Assembly (NCBI GenBank): GCA_031763025.1 | Contig: JASSKH010000026.1 | Span: 992,001-1,056,000 of the forward strand | DNA: 64,000 bases | Direction: 5' to 3' | Source: Macrocystis pyrifera | Taxonomy: Eukaryota > Sar > Phaeophyceae > Laminariales > Laminariaceae | Shown: positions 1-12,700 of the stretch, in pieces | How positions within the stretch are numbered: the first letter of the stretch is position 1 | How the letters are laid out: the number at the start of each line of letters is the position of its first letter | The notes under the pieces: generated by a model | Database searches by the model: none | Told to the model about the DNA's origin: nothing | The model's input: the letters and a program-made list of their open reading frames with translations, nothing else | Position numbers and translations under genes: made by a program

Positions 1-909
1 GGTCTGTGGCTCACGGCGTCGGCCATATCAACACCACGATCGCTATGCACAGGCTTCAGCGTAGTATTGCGCGAAGTTAATATAACCAAAGCAGCACCTG
101 ATGACAGGTTTGATCCTGTCCTCATTACTACTCCTATATCTGTTTGACCATATCTACTACTGGTATATAATACCAGTAAAAGGCGAATGTACCAGTAGTA
201 TTAATATTACAGCAGTAGAATTTATGGGTAGGTACTGGCATTAGTAGCTGTTAGGTTTCAGCATTCCCTCTCCTCATCGATTTTCATCGAATGTTGCTAT
301 TAATATTAATATTATATTAATAATTCACGCTGTCGCGCTTTCCGCTATTAATAATTTTTTATGCAGAAAAAGTCCTCATGATAATGCACTCGGTTAGACT
401 CGAACCCACGAAATTCCTCTTCGTAGGCACGCAAACCACCTACTGCCTACAGCAGTACCAAGCCGCCAGGGACGCCGGCTCGGATCATGAATCGCCTTTT
501 TCTTTTCACCGATCGGAAATGACCTTTTTCGACCCACCAATCCGACTGCATAACAATGACAGCTTAAGCTTGAACATAGGAAATCTGGGGTTTTCGGAGC
601 GGGATTCACATACCTGGCAGTGTACCCGGTGTTTTGGTATGGATGGCATGTTTGGTTAGGGATACCTGGTACATGTTGAATACTGCAGAGAGAGCGAGTT
701 TAGTTGAGGCTGAAATCGCATTCAGGAGAGGGACGAAGACACGACGGGTGTTATAATACTACTCTCTACGACAACCGAAGGACACGGCAGAGTGCAGAAA
801 GCTGGTTGATAACTGACTGCCAACAACTCCTGCGACTGCTGAACGTGCTGCCTGCTTTTAGGATTGACGCTGAAGGGTGTGGCAGGAGGTTTATGAAGAA
901 TTTATACGT

Positions 910-1270
910 CCGACAGATCATCTACAGCAGTGCAGAGTGGTAGATCATCTAGATCCTACCCTCCCGTTATGAGGTGTTTCGCGGGATGTGTATATTATTG
1001 CCATACAGTATTACGGGGGACCATAGTAAATAGGTCCAAATGCTCTTACTAATAGTAAAAATAGGGAAATATACAGGTTTTTGTGTACACCGTAGGTCCT
1101 ATTTAATATGGTCCCCCGTAATAGTACATAATCTGACCCTATTAATAGGAACCTGTCCTACCGTAGATCATGCAGACTTTTCTGCTCCCATGCGGCAACA
1201 TGAGCTAGATCATACAGATCAGAAATAAATATATCTGCCCTGAAAGATCTAGATCACGGGTGATTTGTCC
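910..1270 (+). repeat. GATC-rich palindromic element, copy R1 (split by a MITE)
   Basis: Runs of GATCATCTAGATC-type palindromes flank a core with CCTCCCGTTATG, GCAACATGAGCTAGATC and CTGAAAGATCTAGATC, all shared with the other copies. MITE copy 1 sits inside, and a TATTAATA scar lies at 1140-1147. Confidence 0.8.
1011..1121 (+). mobile_element. TA-MITE copy 1, inserted in a GATC-rich element
   Basis: Starts TTACGGGGGACCATAG and ends in CCCCCGTAA, flanked by TA on both sides. It splits the GATC-rich repeat at 910-1270. Confidence 0.9.
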
Positions 1271-1730
1271 GAGATGTGGCAGAATGCCCCTCCCGCCCAC
1301 CCTTGGGGTTGAGTGCAAGTGCGTAATGAAGTTGGGTGTAGAGCAAAGGGCCAACATTCGATCACTGTATGATACCAACTGCCAGGTATGATACAAGTTT
1401 TTGGTCTATTTTCGTCGAGTATTCAGGTCTGGTCGATACGCGTCTTCTATGTCTGAAGCCATTGGGTTCTGGGTCCTTTTTTGTTTGTGGATACCTGGTG
1501 TTAATAGTTGATACCTGTAGTATGATTGAAACAAACACTATATAATATACCAGGTGCATTGTTGTCAAGTGGCAAGTTAAATAATACCAGGTACAAGGTA
1601 CCAATACCCCTCGTACCTGGTATATCGGTATGTATATCTCAGCTTGCAAACAGCAGCCCTGGGAATAATTTCCCAGCCGTTTTTCTCCCGAGCAAGGGAG
1701 ACACACACAACGACACACAGTAGAGCAATG

Positions 1731-2045
1731 GTCCCTCTATAGTGTGTGTGTTCTTCACATTAAACCGTTCTTCTACTCGTCGACATCCAGCAAGCCCAGT
1801 GTCCGTCCTGATTCTTCACCCTAGAAAGATACGAGCTCTGTGGTCACAGACTACGAAACAGAGATAGTGCCGGGGTGCGGCAGCCGACAATACGGGCACT
1901 ATATGTAGCGGCAACCGGCACTATTAATAACTACTCCACACACTATTAACACCACACTGGGGAATCTCTTCTGTGCCAAGCGATTTAACAGGCACTATAC
2001 ATAGCGGGCAGCAGGCACTACTCAACCGGCACTATGTAGAGGGAC
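1731..2045. repeat. GTCCCTCTATAGTGCCGGT terminal-inverted-repeat element, copy F1
   Basis: Left end GTCCCTCTATAGTG, right end CACTATGTAGAGGGAC, with several internal copies of CCGGCACTAT. About 315 bp, non-coding. Confidence 0.7.
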
Positions 2046-3504
2046 AATTCCTGCACCTGGTATGTCTTGAGACACATCACTTGGCATATAGACTCTCCCC
2101 ATTGTCGAGAAAATCAGGCTTGAAATTCGTCCACAGGGGGTGTGTTAAGTTGTATTACCAGGTACAATACCACGCTTTACCTAAACTGAAGGACCGTTTG
2201 GGTGGTCACATTAATACCCTACGTGACGGTTTTTTTCCGGTATATTTCCAGACCAGGACTGGTGCTTCGGCATGGAGGGGGTATTATGCCATTGTTTTCA
2301 CGACCATGTTTGGGGCGCTCGGGCCAGTCGCTCCGAACCTGACTCAAACTTGAACTTGGAAAATAATTTTTTTGCGCAGCGTGTCCAACGGTCCCATGGC
2401 GGTGCATATCGCGAATTGAAGAGGCGTGAAAGGTTAAGACTGCGCAGAAATGGGAAGTTGAGTATCAACTCTTCAATCAGTCGAACTCACAGCTGACGTA
2501 GTGAAATATTCGATAAAATCACTCGGCCGAGTGGCTCCGGGAAGCTGAAAAACTAAACCCCTGAATGGGACCCTCACTACCGCCGTAGCGCCAGCCACAG
2601 AGTGCTTATACGGTACTGGACGTCGTGTGGTCGTTTCTAACTTTTCTCACGTACGCACGCGCCTATCAATAGAGGTACATACTCGCTGATTTTCTACCAA
2701 TATCGAGATAAGACTGCAGGTAGAGGTGACAGCAGTGGAGTTTTTCCACCGAGACTTTCGCCCTTTTGATAATTTTGGATGTTTTTGATGTTTTGGACGT
2801 TTTTGGTGTTTTAGATGTTTTGGTTGATGTTTTTGATGTTTTGATATTTTTGCTCCGTCCATCCTTGCCGTCTCGCCCCGGACGAATGAGGGTGCGACCC
2901 CCCCCCATATATATATATATCGACAAGTTCGGCGGCGCATTAAACACTTTTGGGACCCAGGTATAGCCACATAACCACCTACAGAGCGACACGTGGGAGT
3001 TTGTCAAGTTTCTACAGTAGAAGAGCGTGCAGCAGTACACCTATGGTCATACAAGGTCCCCCTTCGGAGGCGTTTGGATGTGCGGTGACGCAAGGTGAAA
3101 TCCGATGACGTTTTGTGCAGCTCCAAAAAACGAAAGGCCCACCACCCGTTCAAAGTTTGAAGTCTATGATGTACGGCCGAAAAAAAACGAAAGGCAATGC
3201 TGACCAGTGAAAGGAAATCGGTACGTACAGGTGTGTATTAAGTACATGTAAGTATGTACTGCGTGCGTGTTGTACGCCTCCTTCCGTTCCGAATGCCCGT
3301 TGCACTTCGGACACACCTCCGACTCGAGCAGCCTGGGCTGCTCGGTGTGGCCACATGCTGTAATCGTCAATTATTTTGGACACGTTTTCCCTTCTCAAGA
3401 GACTGTTCCACTTCGGCTACGCACGTGCATACGTACGTACACACCAGGTGCGGCAGGAGCCGCGCTGTGCTTGAAGTTTCTTCAGTATGAGAGCTCAAAA
3501 GCTG

Positions 3505-3609
3505 TTACGGGGGACCATAGTTAACAGGACCAAATATTGTTAGTGAAAATAGGTAAATATATAGGGTTTTGTGTGTACCGCAGGTCCTATTAACTATGGA
3601 CCACCATAA
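3505..3609 (+). mobile_element. TA-MITE copy 2
   Basis: A 105-bp copy with a decayed right end (CCACCATAA). The left flank is TG rather than TA. It lies just upstream of the first readable exon of the HHH gene. Confidence 0.85.
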
Positions 3610-3782
3610 TAGTTGGGTGAAGAGTAGTACTTTAGGGTCTGCAGTACACGGGTAGTCTTTCACGGATATTCCAGCGCATTCCGTCCATCCCATCCCATCC
3701 AAACCCCATTACGTTCCATCCATGTCATCTCAACCCATCCCATCCCGTTGTTCCGACGCCTTTCTTTTTATTTTGGTACCAG

Positions 3783-6700
3783 AGCAAGAAGGAGTGCCTT
3801 CAGGAGATCGAGTCCGCCCGCTCTGTTGCCGGTTCTACCGAGGAAGGCTCCGGTCCCAGCAACCACAAAGGCGTTCTCAAGGTGCGACGTGTAGCGCATA
3901 CAGCATGCCAGTACACCGCCGTACAGCGTGAAGCATACCAGTATACCAAACCAGAGCATACCGGTAGTATACCAGGTATATGATGGCATAACGGCATACA
4001 GCACAAGATACCAGTATACTGGCTTACAGCATACGAGCAGATCGGCAGACAGTATACTGGCTGACCGGTGCACAGCATAGCAGCAACCAATATCCTGGTG
4101 TACCGGCATACCGCCTACTACAGCAGCAGACAGTACACACTGGCATACTACCGGCATGCCGTCATACAGCGTAAAGCATACCAGTATACCAAAGCAGAGC
4201 ATACCGGTGTACCAGGTATATGATAGCATCCCGACATCCAGCACAAAGGATACCAGTATGTCGGCATACCAGCAGACACAGCAGTATGTATACTGGCGTA
4301 CGGCACACGGCTTACAGCATACCAGGAGATCGGCAGACAGTATACTGGCAGACCGGCGCACAGCATAGCAGCAACCATTATCCTGGTGTACCGGCATACC
4401 ACCTACTACAGCAGCAGACAGTACACTGCCATACCGGCGCATGGCCTACCAGCAGACCGTACAGTGGCTTACACGCAGCATTCCAGCAGAATGTACACTG
4501 GCATACGGTGCACAACTTATCATCATACAGTATACCGATATTTTGGTTAATGTTTCACATCTGTCTTGTTTTTTATTGTATGTACAATACTTATTTTTTC
4601 TTGTGCTTATTGTTTGCCCCTTCCTTCTCTGCGCCCACCCACTCTGTGGCAGATCTTGGAGGCCAAATTCGGCTGCAAGAAAGAAACCAAGCCCAATCCC
4701 GAGAAACAGACCGGCAAGCGCAAGGCCGACACCCCCGTTTCCGCCGAAGGGAAAGTGGACGTGAAGCCGGCAACGGTTTCTGCTTCCGTCCTTGCCGAGG
4801 CGAGCAAGCAGCCTTCACGTTTTCTCACTTTGTTTTCGTTTTCTCATTTTCGTTTCCGTTTTTACTCGTTCTTGTTTTCGTTTCCGTTTTCAGTCATCTC
4901 TGCCGTGAAGAGATTAAGCGATTTGTGACGAGCATCGCTTTCTCTCGCCCACCCCCTCCTTTTCTCCTTCCCAATCCTATTCCCGTTCCCCTCCCTTCCC
5001 GCTTCCCGTTCCGATTGCCCTTCCCCTTTCTATTACCATGCTCGTTGTCATTCCCATTCCCCCCTCTCCCAATTGACACCTCCATCTCTATCAATACATG
5101 ACTATATACTGCTGCTGCCTTTTGGTTTGGTTTGGTTTCGGTGTGCCTCAGGCGTGGGATGTCTCGGACAAGCCTAAGAGAAACGCCTGCGGTGCTAAGC
5201 TCGTTGACGTCGCGAAAGCAAGGGGGGTCAAGATGCCGGAGGTAATGTTGTAACTTCGCAACAAATTGCCGTAGCGAAGCGCTTTGGTTTTCGCCCGGAG
5301 GTACAGCAGTAGGGGTCCCTCTATATTGCCGGTGTCCCATTCATTGCCGGTGAAATCGCTTGCCACATATGGGATTAAGCAATGTAGCAGTGTGCGGAAT
5401 AATGCCGGTGCCCGCAATGCCGGTGCATTGGCCTGATAGCACGTACCGGGAATATGGAGGGACCACTACTGCAATGCGATCGTTCCACGGCGCTCGTTTT
5501 CGCTGACGTACAACGGAGAGGGTGCCCATTGTATTTTCGGAAACATATCGACCAGGGATATATTTCCACAAAGACCCTGTTCGGCATCGGCAACTACCAG
5601 TAGTATTTGAATATCGTGTCGAAAGTTGGATAATATTTCGAAATGTCACACTTTCGATATTTTCTATCGGGCGTGTTTTGCCCCTCCCTCCCCTGGCTGG
5701 CATCCCCCGTGTTTCTTTATGTAGATGCTGAACGAAATATTCCATGCATCAAATATTCGAAATCGAGCACAGCAGTTTCTATATATATATAATTATTTTT
5801 TTTGTTTCCGTATCGTATCGAAATTCAATTCCGATATCGATATCCGATATCTAGCACTATTGGCAACCTTTCGGTGGCGGAAAAGATCAAATGCTGAAAA
5901 ACGATCGCACTCCTGCGCGACATCGATTTTTTTTTGTCGGTATTGTTGTGGTCTTGTGTTTGCCTCTGCTGTGATAGGTGATGGTCTAGCTCTGCGCGCG
6001 GGGGGGTGTCGGGGACGTACTGCTCTCGGGGGGGTGTCTGTTTTTTCTCGTCTTGTGTTGTTGCGCTTCACCATCGCCACCTTTTGCGTGTGTTAATGTT
6101 TGTTGGATAATGTATGGAAATTTTGAATATGTCGAAATATTGTGCTTTCGGTGTATCAAATCTTACCGAACGCCCTCCATCCCCTGGCATCCCTGTCTAT
6201 TTTGTTTCGCTGATGCTGAACGATAGGTTCCGATATATATCGACTATCGAAATCTCGTCTATCGACTTTATTTTTCGTGTATCAATATCTTATCGAACTC
6301 GGTTATTTCGGATATATGTTTGTGTCGGTGTGGGTGTATGTCTGCCTGTCCTTTCTGGCCTGTCTTGTCCGTCCGTGTCTATTTTTCTGTGTTTTTGTGT
6401 GTACGTCTGTGTGCGTGCGCTGCCCCTCTGCTGAAGGATCGGTGTCTCGTGTCTGCAGTCTTGTGTCTCCCGTCTCGCACATGGTGCCTCGTCTATGGCG
6501 TCTGGTGCGTGATACATGGACATGGTGCACGACGTCTTACGCGTGCTGTCTGGTCCATATAATGTCTGGTGCTGTTTGACGGCAGGACGAAAGGGCGGCG
6601 CGCATGGGTGCCTTCGCCGCGGTGATGGCAGTGAAAGACGAGACCGCCTCGGTGATTGTGAAGGACGCCGTTGAGGTGCGTGACCTGAGCGTTCTCGCTG

Positions 6701-9700
6701 TCCCCCGCTCTGCGTCATGACGTCATGACCCTCGCAAGCTCGCCTTTAAACCCTGAAGATGCATATGCAGTAAACCGGTAGTAGAGCAGTAACGACAGCA
6801 TCAAAGCATTGTAGCACCTGCATAGTGACTGTCGTAATGTTTCAATAGCGACGGTAATGCCTCAGCATCTATTGTAACAGCAGCAGCAATACTGCCAACA
6901 GCGACAGTAAAGCAACGGTGCTGTCTCTTCAATAGCGACAGTGACGCCTTAATATCGATTAAAGCGCTTCAACAACGACAGTAGTAGCGTCTCAACGCAT
7001 CCAAAACGTCTCAAGAGGGACAGTAGTGCCTCAACGGCGGCAGCAACGCCTCGACAACTACAGCTAGACCTCGATAGGAACAGTAGTGCTTCAACAGGAG
7101 CGATAACGCCTGAATAGCGACAACAACGCCTCAATCGATAGCAACACATGAATGGGGACAATAATGCGAATGCCTTAAGGTCTGCAGTAACGTTTCGATG
7201 ACAGCAACGCCTCTTGGTGTGGAGGCTTACTACGGCAGGGGTGCACCTAATTTTTCATGAAACTCCTCCCCCGTGAGATAGGTCTCTACTTTTTTACCCA
7301 AAAGCGCACTTTTGACAAGTAATGAAAAACACCAACTCGATGACTGATCCCATGGCGCCTCCAGGTACACACCGAAAATGATTGTATAAAGAAGGCATGC
7401 CTCGTTGGGTAGTTCCTCGGCTGAGCCCCCCCCCCTTGGTCGAAAATATTGCCTCATAGGGCGAAGAATTTATGTATTGCCGCATTAGGCAAAAAAGTAA
7501 GCATTGCCTCAGAAGGCAAAACGTATGTATTGCCTCATCAGGCAAAAAAAAGTGCTACCCCTATCGTCACAGCCGTCCTTAAGGTCGATTGCAACACCCC
7601 AACAGCGACAGGAGCAGCGACAGCAGTAGCGCATCAGCCTGAATACTGAATATGTTTACCTACTAAAAAAAAAAGGAGACGAAAAAAAACACGACCGGCG
7701 GCAGCCGTGAGCAAAGCCCGCACTCTTGCCTTTACCTTGAAGCACCCAATGCTACGTATGTACAACCGGGGGATGCCTAGCTTACACACCCCCCTTCCCC
7801 CCCCCACCAGAAACAAGAAAACATTTCGTTCCTGATTCGATGCTGTCATCCATATGCATGACATTTCCGCCTCACAACCGGTTCCTTGAAGGATGCAGCT
7901 CACCCTTGAGTCGACTAGCCGATCTAGCCGATCACTTCACGGCGTTTCGAGCTTGGTGCAAAGCAGTGCCTGCCTGGTAGGTGAAAACCCGACGTGCTCC
8001 GTCCCGGCATTGTAGGGGTCCGAGGGTCTATGGTCATTTTTTTACGACTACTTCCATGCATGACATGATTACGCCCCCTCCCCCCCCCCCCCCTCTCCGC
8101 TCCTTTGAAAAACGCCTCCACAGTTCCTTCAAGACAAGTTCGGAAAGGACCCGAACTGGGTGGATCCCGACAGCAAGGCACCCAAAAAGAAAAAAGTCAG
8201 CAAAGCCAAGCCGGTACGTAGGAACGTACGTACGTCGGAATTCCGCCGCCGTATGGGTCGGTCGTGTTCCGTCAAAGTTCGGCCGGCGTTATGTTTGTTG
8301 TTTTTTTTTTCCCCGATATTTTGTTGAATGGCTGTCATTTTGTCTTCCTTCATCGCTTGGGGAGTCGAGGCGTCTTTCGCTGTAGACCGAGGTCAAGCCC
8401 CGGCCTGACGTTCGTTCTAGACTACATGTTTATAACAGGGGAATAAACTTACAAGTATAAAAATATGCATGTATCTCTGCGGTAAATCGCGAAATATACA
8501 CAGCAGTAAGTTTCTTGCCGGATCCCCGACTATAATAAGTTGATTGCCGCAAGCCGAAAAAGAAAGAAGAAAAAAATATTGGAAATTTAGTGGCGTGTCT
8601 TGTCGTTCCGTGCAAAGCTCGATTTTTTTTCGCACAAAATGGTCGTTGCACACGGTCACGAGCGCGCTTGGGTAGGTGCAGGGTATGTACAGCAGAGGAG
8701 CGCTTCCGCTAAAAAGATGGACCGCACGGCTTTTTCTGCGATGTATCTGGCGGCCTATACTACGATGCCGGGGTGTCTCGCGCGCGCCTTGCAAGTTGAG
8801 TATCGTATTTTTTTTTTGTCGGTTTCACAGCTGGCCTAAGTTGACCCCTTTGCAAATGCAAAAGGCAGGCAACGTTTTGAGGTCAAACTGCTTGGAAAGA
8901 GAGTAGAAAATTGCACGCTGCTTGGAAGTACGAATACGATGAGAGCAGGATTTTTATTAATAGAAATTGCCGTCCTGGCATTATAGAGTACGAGTAGGGA
9001 TGTTCTACATTCAGTAAGGGCTTGGAACTATAGCAGGGAAATTAAAACTACTTGGAATTAGATTATTAATAGTAAAATTACACCCGCTCGAAATCATAGT
9101 AAGAAAATGAAAGCTACTTGGAATTAGAACAGGAAAAGTCTTGCGGGTGTGAAGAAAGGTTGACCACATACCGCTCGGTAGGTTACCAGTACCTGGTAAA
9201 CTAGACTACGTAGCGGTAAACGGTACCATTGCACCTTAGGTGCCAGGTAGGTAACAAGTATTATTATTGTTTTTTTCTTGTTTTGCGCTCCGGAGCCGTG
9301 CTGTGGTAGAGATGGCGATCAGGGTCTGCACTTTGGAGCCCACACCTTGAATAAATTTTACGGCTTCAGTCCCGTTTTGGGGACGAACCATTCAAATTCT
9401 AAGTAGTTTGTTTCCTAATCGGGAATGCAGTCCTAGCAGGGGTAATTAATGCCCACACCTTTAATCCCCTTGCCTTAAGGGCGACAGTCCCGTTTCTGGA
9501 ACAAACCAGCGAATTCTGAGTGTTACGGGGGGTCCATAGTTAATAGGACCTATGGTATACATAAAAAACTTATATATTTAACTATCTTTACTAACAAAAT
9601 TTGGTCCTATTTTCTATGGTCCTCCGTAATACTTTGTTTCCCAAACGGGACTGCGGGCCTAAGATGGTCAGGTGAGGAGCCCCAGAAAGTACAACCCGAT

Positions 9701-12700
9701 GAAAAAATGCCACGGCCTTATTGTAGCTATATATATAATATATATTATTACGGGGGACCATAGTAAGTAGGACCAAATATTGTTGGTAAAAATAAGGAAA
9801 TATATAGTTTTTTTTTTGTGTGTACCGTAGGTCCTATTTACTATGCTCCCCCGTAATAGATGCATACCAGGTTTATACGTACTCGTCTATGAAAGCGTTA
9901 TAGCCGTTTTAGGACTGCAGTCCCGTTTTGGGGACAAAGCACTCTAAATCCAAGTAGTTTGTCCCCGAAACGAGACTGCAGCCCTAACAGGTGTAAGGCT
10001 TGGTCACTGACGGGGCTCCTCGCCGGAGGAGCTGTGGGTTAAGAATTCGGACCTCGAGAACCTCGGACCTGCTCAGACTGATATATTTTTTTATTTTGTT
10101 CAAGAATTTACAGGTATTAAGAAAAGACATTTGTGCTGAGCGAGGGGCGCCACTCTCAATCCTGCACAAAAGCCTCCAAGAGCCTGTGCTCGACGTGGAC
10201 ATGACAATGAGTCGCGAGCCCTGGCCAAAATTGCCGATTTCTTGACTGATGTTCCGTTCTGTATTTCACTACGTGCCATGTATATTTGTTCCTATTAATG
10301 GATACCCGGCCCCCACGGGATTATGAATCGGGCTTACTTTTGCTGACAAGTTTTCCCGAAGGTGGTGGTTGGGTGAGGTATACCTGGTAGAGCTTTTAGC
10401 AGTGCACTGCTGTACATGTACCTAGATTTGACTCTAATTTCAAGCGGTTTGTCCCCTCAATGTGAGTGAGTGCAGTCTCAACGAACAGCTCTTCTAAACG
10501 GGTCAAGTCAGGAGCCCCAGAAAACGCAAGGTGCTGACCCGAACGCAGCGTGCGCCTTCGACAATGCGTCGTACACGTTCCAGTCCGGCATGGGTCGAAG
10601 CTCTTTTTTTTGCTGCCGCCGTGGTCTGTCTCTCTTCCATCACTCTTGAGCTACGTACGCACCAAATATCCAATATGAATATTATGTCGTAAGAACAGAA
10701 AGGGCTGTCCTTGCCAATGCCTCAGCCCCATCCGTCCGTGTGTACGTCGCGGCTGTCGCTTTTTGTTTTTCACCTGGATGGCGTGTTCGTGGTGCGACAA
10801 CGACAGTGCACCTGCCCGGAGAACACCGACTTGGCCGAGGCGTTCGACGAGCTGGCGGGCCTGTACTTCAAGGAGCAGAGCAAGGCTGGCTTTGTCTACA
10901 AGAAGGCGCGTTTGCTGCTGTACACGCTCCCTCCCGAGGAGTTGGTTTATTTATTTTGGCGCGTAGCGTTTCGGAGATTAATTCAGCCGAGAAAGTGGGG
11001 GTGTTGCTGCCGCGTAATGGATTTTGTTTCCAATAGAGAGCAACCGCGGAAGCTGAGGTGTGATTGCCGCCCGCTCAAGCGATGGTTTTGGAAGATTCGC
11101 CAACCGAGGGAAAGGAATGTACTTGCCGCTCGATTCGTTTCGAGTATGGCACGCATCGAACGGATCATGATCTATCTACAGATTAGATAGATCATCTGTA
11201 GTTCCTCACCTGCCGTTATGGGATGCTGTGCAGGATATGTATAGCACAGATCCAACCCAGGAAACATGTGCTAACATCGTGCAGGTTGTGTGGTTCCCAC
11301 CCGGCAACATGAGCTGTAGATCATACAGATCAGGGGTCTATCTGATCTAAATGAGATGTAGATCGTCACGTGGGAGTGAGCTGATCTGTCTGATTAATTC
11401 CGATGCGTGATGATACAGTGAGGAAGCCGAGTGTTGTTGCAGGCTTAATTTTTGAGTCACCCCACGGTAGCGGTTGCACTGTTGAGCCAAAGGTTTCTGA
11501 CCGATTGAGTTCCCCAAGTGAGGAAGTACCAGTTACAGCAGGATGAAAATCTTACTCGTATATTCGTTTTAGGACTATTATAGCGCATAGAAGTGCCGGT
11601 GGGTTGGCGCGAACAAATTTCTTCCAAGTATTGCATCGGGTGAGATATCGAGCTCCTAATGTGAGGGAGTCAGGAACGTCTGGTGCACCCCTTCCGTGGG
11701 GTGGCTCTTTTGTGGAACCAAAGTAGTAAGTCCAGGATTGTCACGACCGGCTGGCGTGTCTGAAGTCTACAGGTGAGGTGATGAAAGGTGCCCGTACGAA
11801 TAATGCCGGGGCTTGCTTGCCCTAGAGGATCAAGCCGAGCAGGCGAAGTCCCAAGTCGAAGTTAGATATGCTGTTACACAACACGTCTCGCAGATCATGG
11901 ATTCCCAATTCATGACCTACGGTGGATCTTTCGAGCCAGATCTATTCCCGATCTGTATGACCTAGCTCATGTTACCGCATGGGACCCGTACAATCTGCAT
12001 GCTACCTACACATATTTCGTGGGTGGGATCTGTACCATGCAGATCCTGTACAAACTCACAACGGCAGGCGAGGAACTAGGTGATCTATCTGTAGATATAT
12101 ACATAGATAGATAGATAGATCATGATCTGTCCGTCCGAGGTGTGGCAATATCAATAGTAGCAGTGACCGAATCAGCTCACGCTCTGGGAACGTATTTGGT
12201 GAAGGTGTCGAGGCTTGCCACGCTCTTCCATGTTGACGGCGATGGCGTAATAAGTTGTGTTGACAGGGAAGGAGTTGGCTGGGAAGGTGCCGGCCATGGC
12301 ATGATCACAACGTGGCGACCATAAACTTGACACTCTTGGTCCTCCTCCCCCCCCCCCCCCCCCCGCCCCCGCCCCCGCCCCATTCTGCCACCTACCGCCT
12401 GCTGACGGACCAGATAGTTACGGCCATCAAGGACTTGCCCGAGCCGCTGCTTGCCGCGCCGAAGGTAAGCCAGTCTGTTGTATGGGAATCCTTACAACAG
12501 CGTAATGTGTCGATTTTTCACCTTCGCAAGGTGCCCCCCCCAAGCGCCTGGGATAGTACGAATGTGACACGGATGTTTGATACATAGTTTTGGTACACTA
12601 GATCTCGTAGTAGCGAGAAAACTATTACTGTCCTCGGGAGATAGATGTGGCCACAGGCGGCGAAACAGGAAGGGAATAGGAGCTCGTAGCGAAAAAAAAA

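Larger units (their letters stand above)
1..3782. other. Repeat-rich stretch before the first readable exon
   Basis: No convincing exon is seen here, although the 5' exons of the gene that starts to be readable at 3783 may lie here or upstream. The stretch holds a block at 245-352 related to 28740-28840, a GATC-rich element (910-1270) split by a MITE (1011-1121), a small terminal-inverted-repeat element (1731-2045), a GATGTTTT-type simple repeat (2760-2860) and a second MITE (3505-3609). Confidence 0.6.
9362..10500. repeat. Cluster of CTGCAGTCCCG inverted-repeat elements
   Basis: Small hairpin elements of about 85 bp with arms near GGACTGCAGTCCCGTTTTGG and its complement, separated by AACCACTCAAAATCTGAGTA-type spacers. 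Copies lie at 9362-9438, 9482-9666 (split by MITE copy 3) and 9905-9990, with a fragment at 10430-10500. Confidence 0.78.

Noticed and set aside
4220-5101. 293-codon plus-strand open frame
   Set aside because: It runs through the CATACCAGTATAC duplication, cuts across exon 4653-4799 in another frame and ends in C/T-rich intron, so it is chance.
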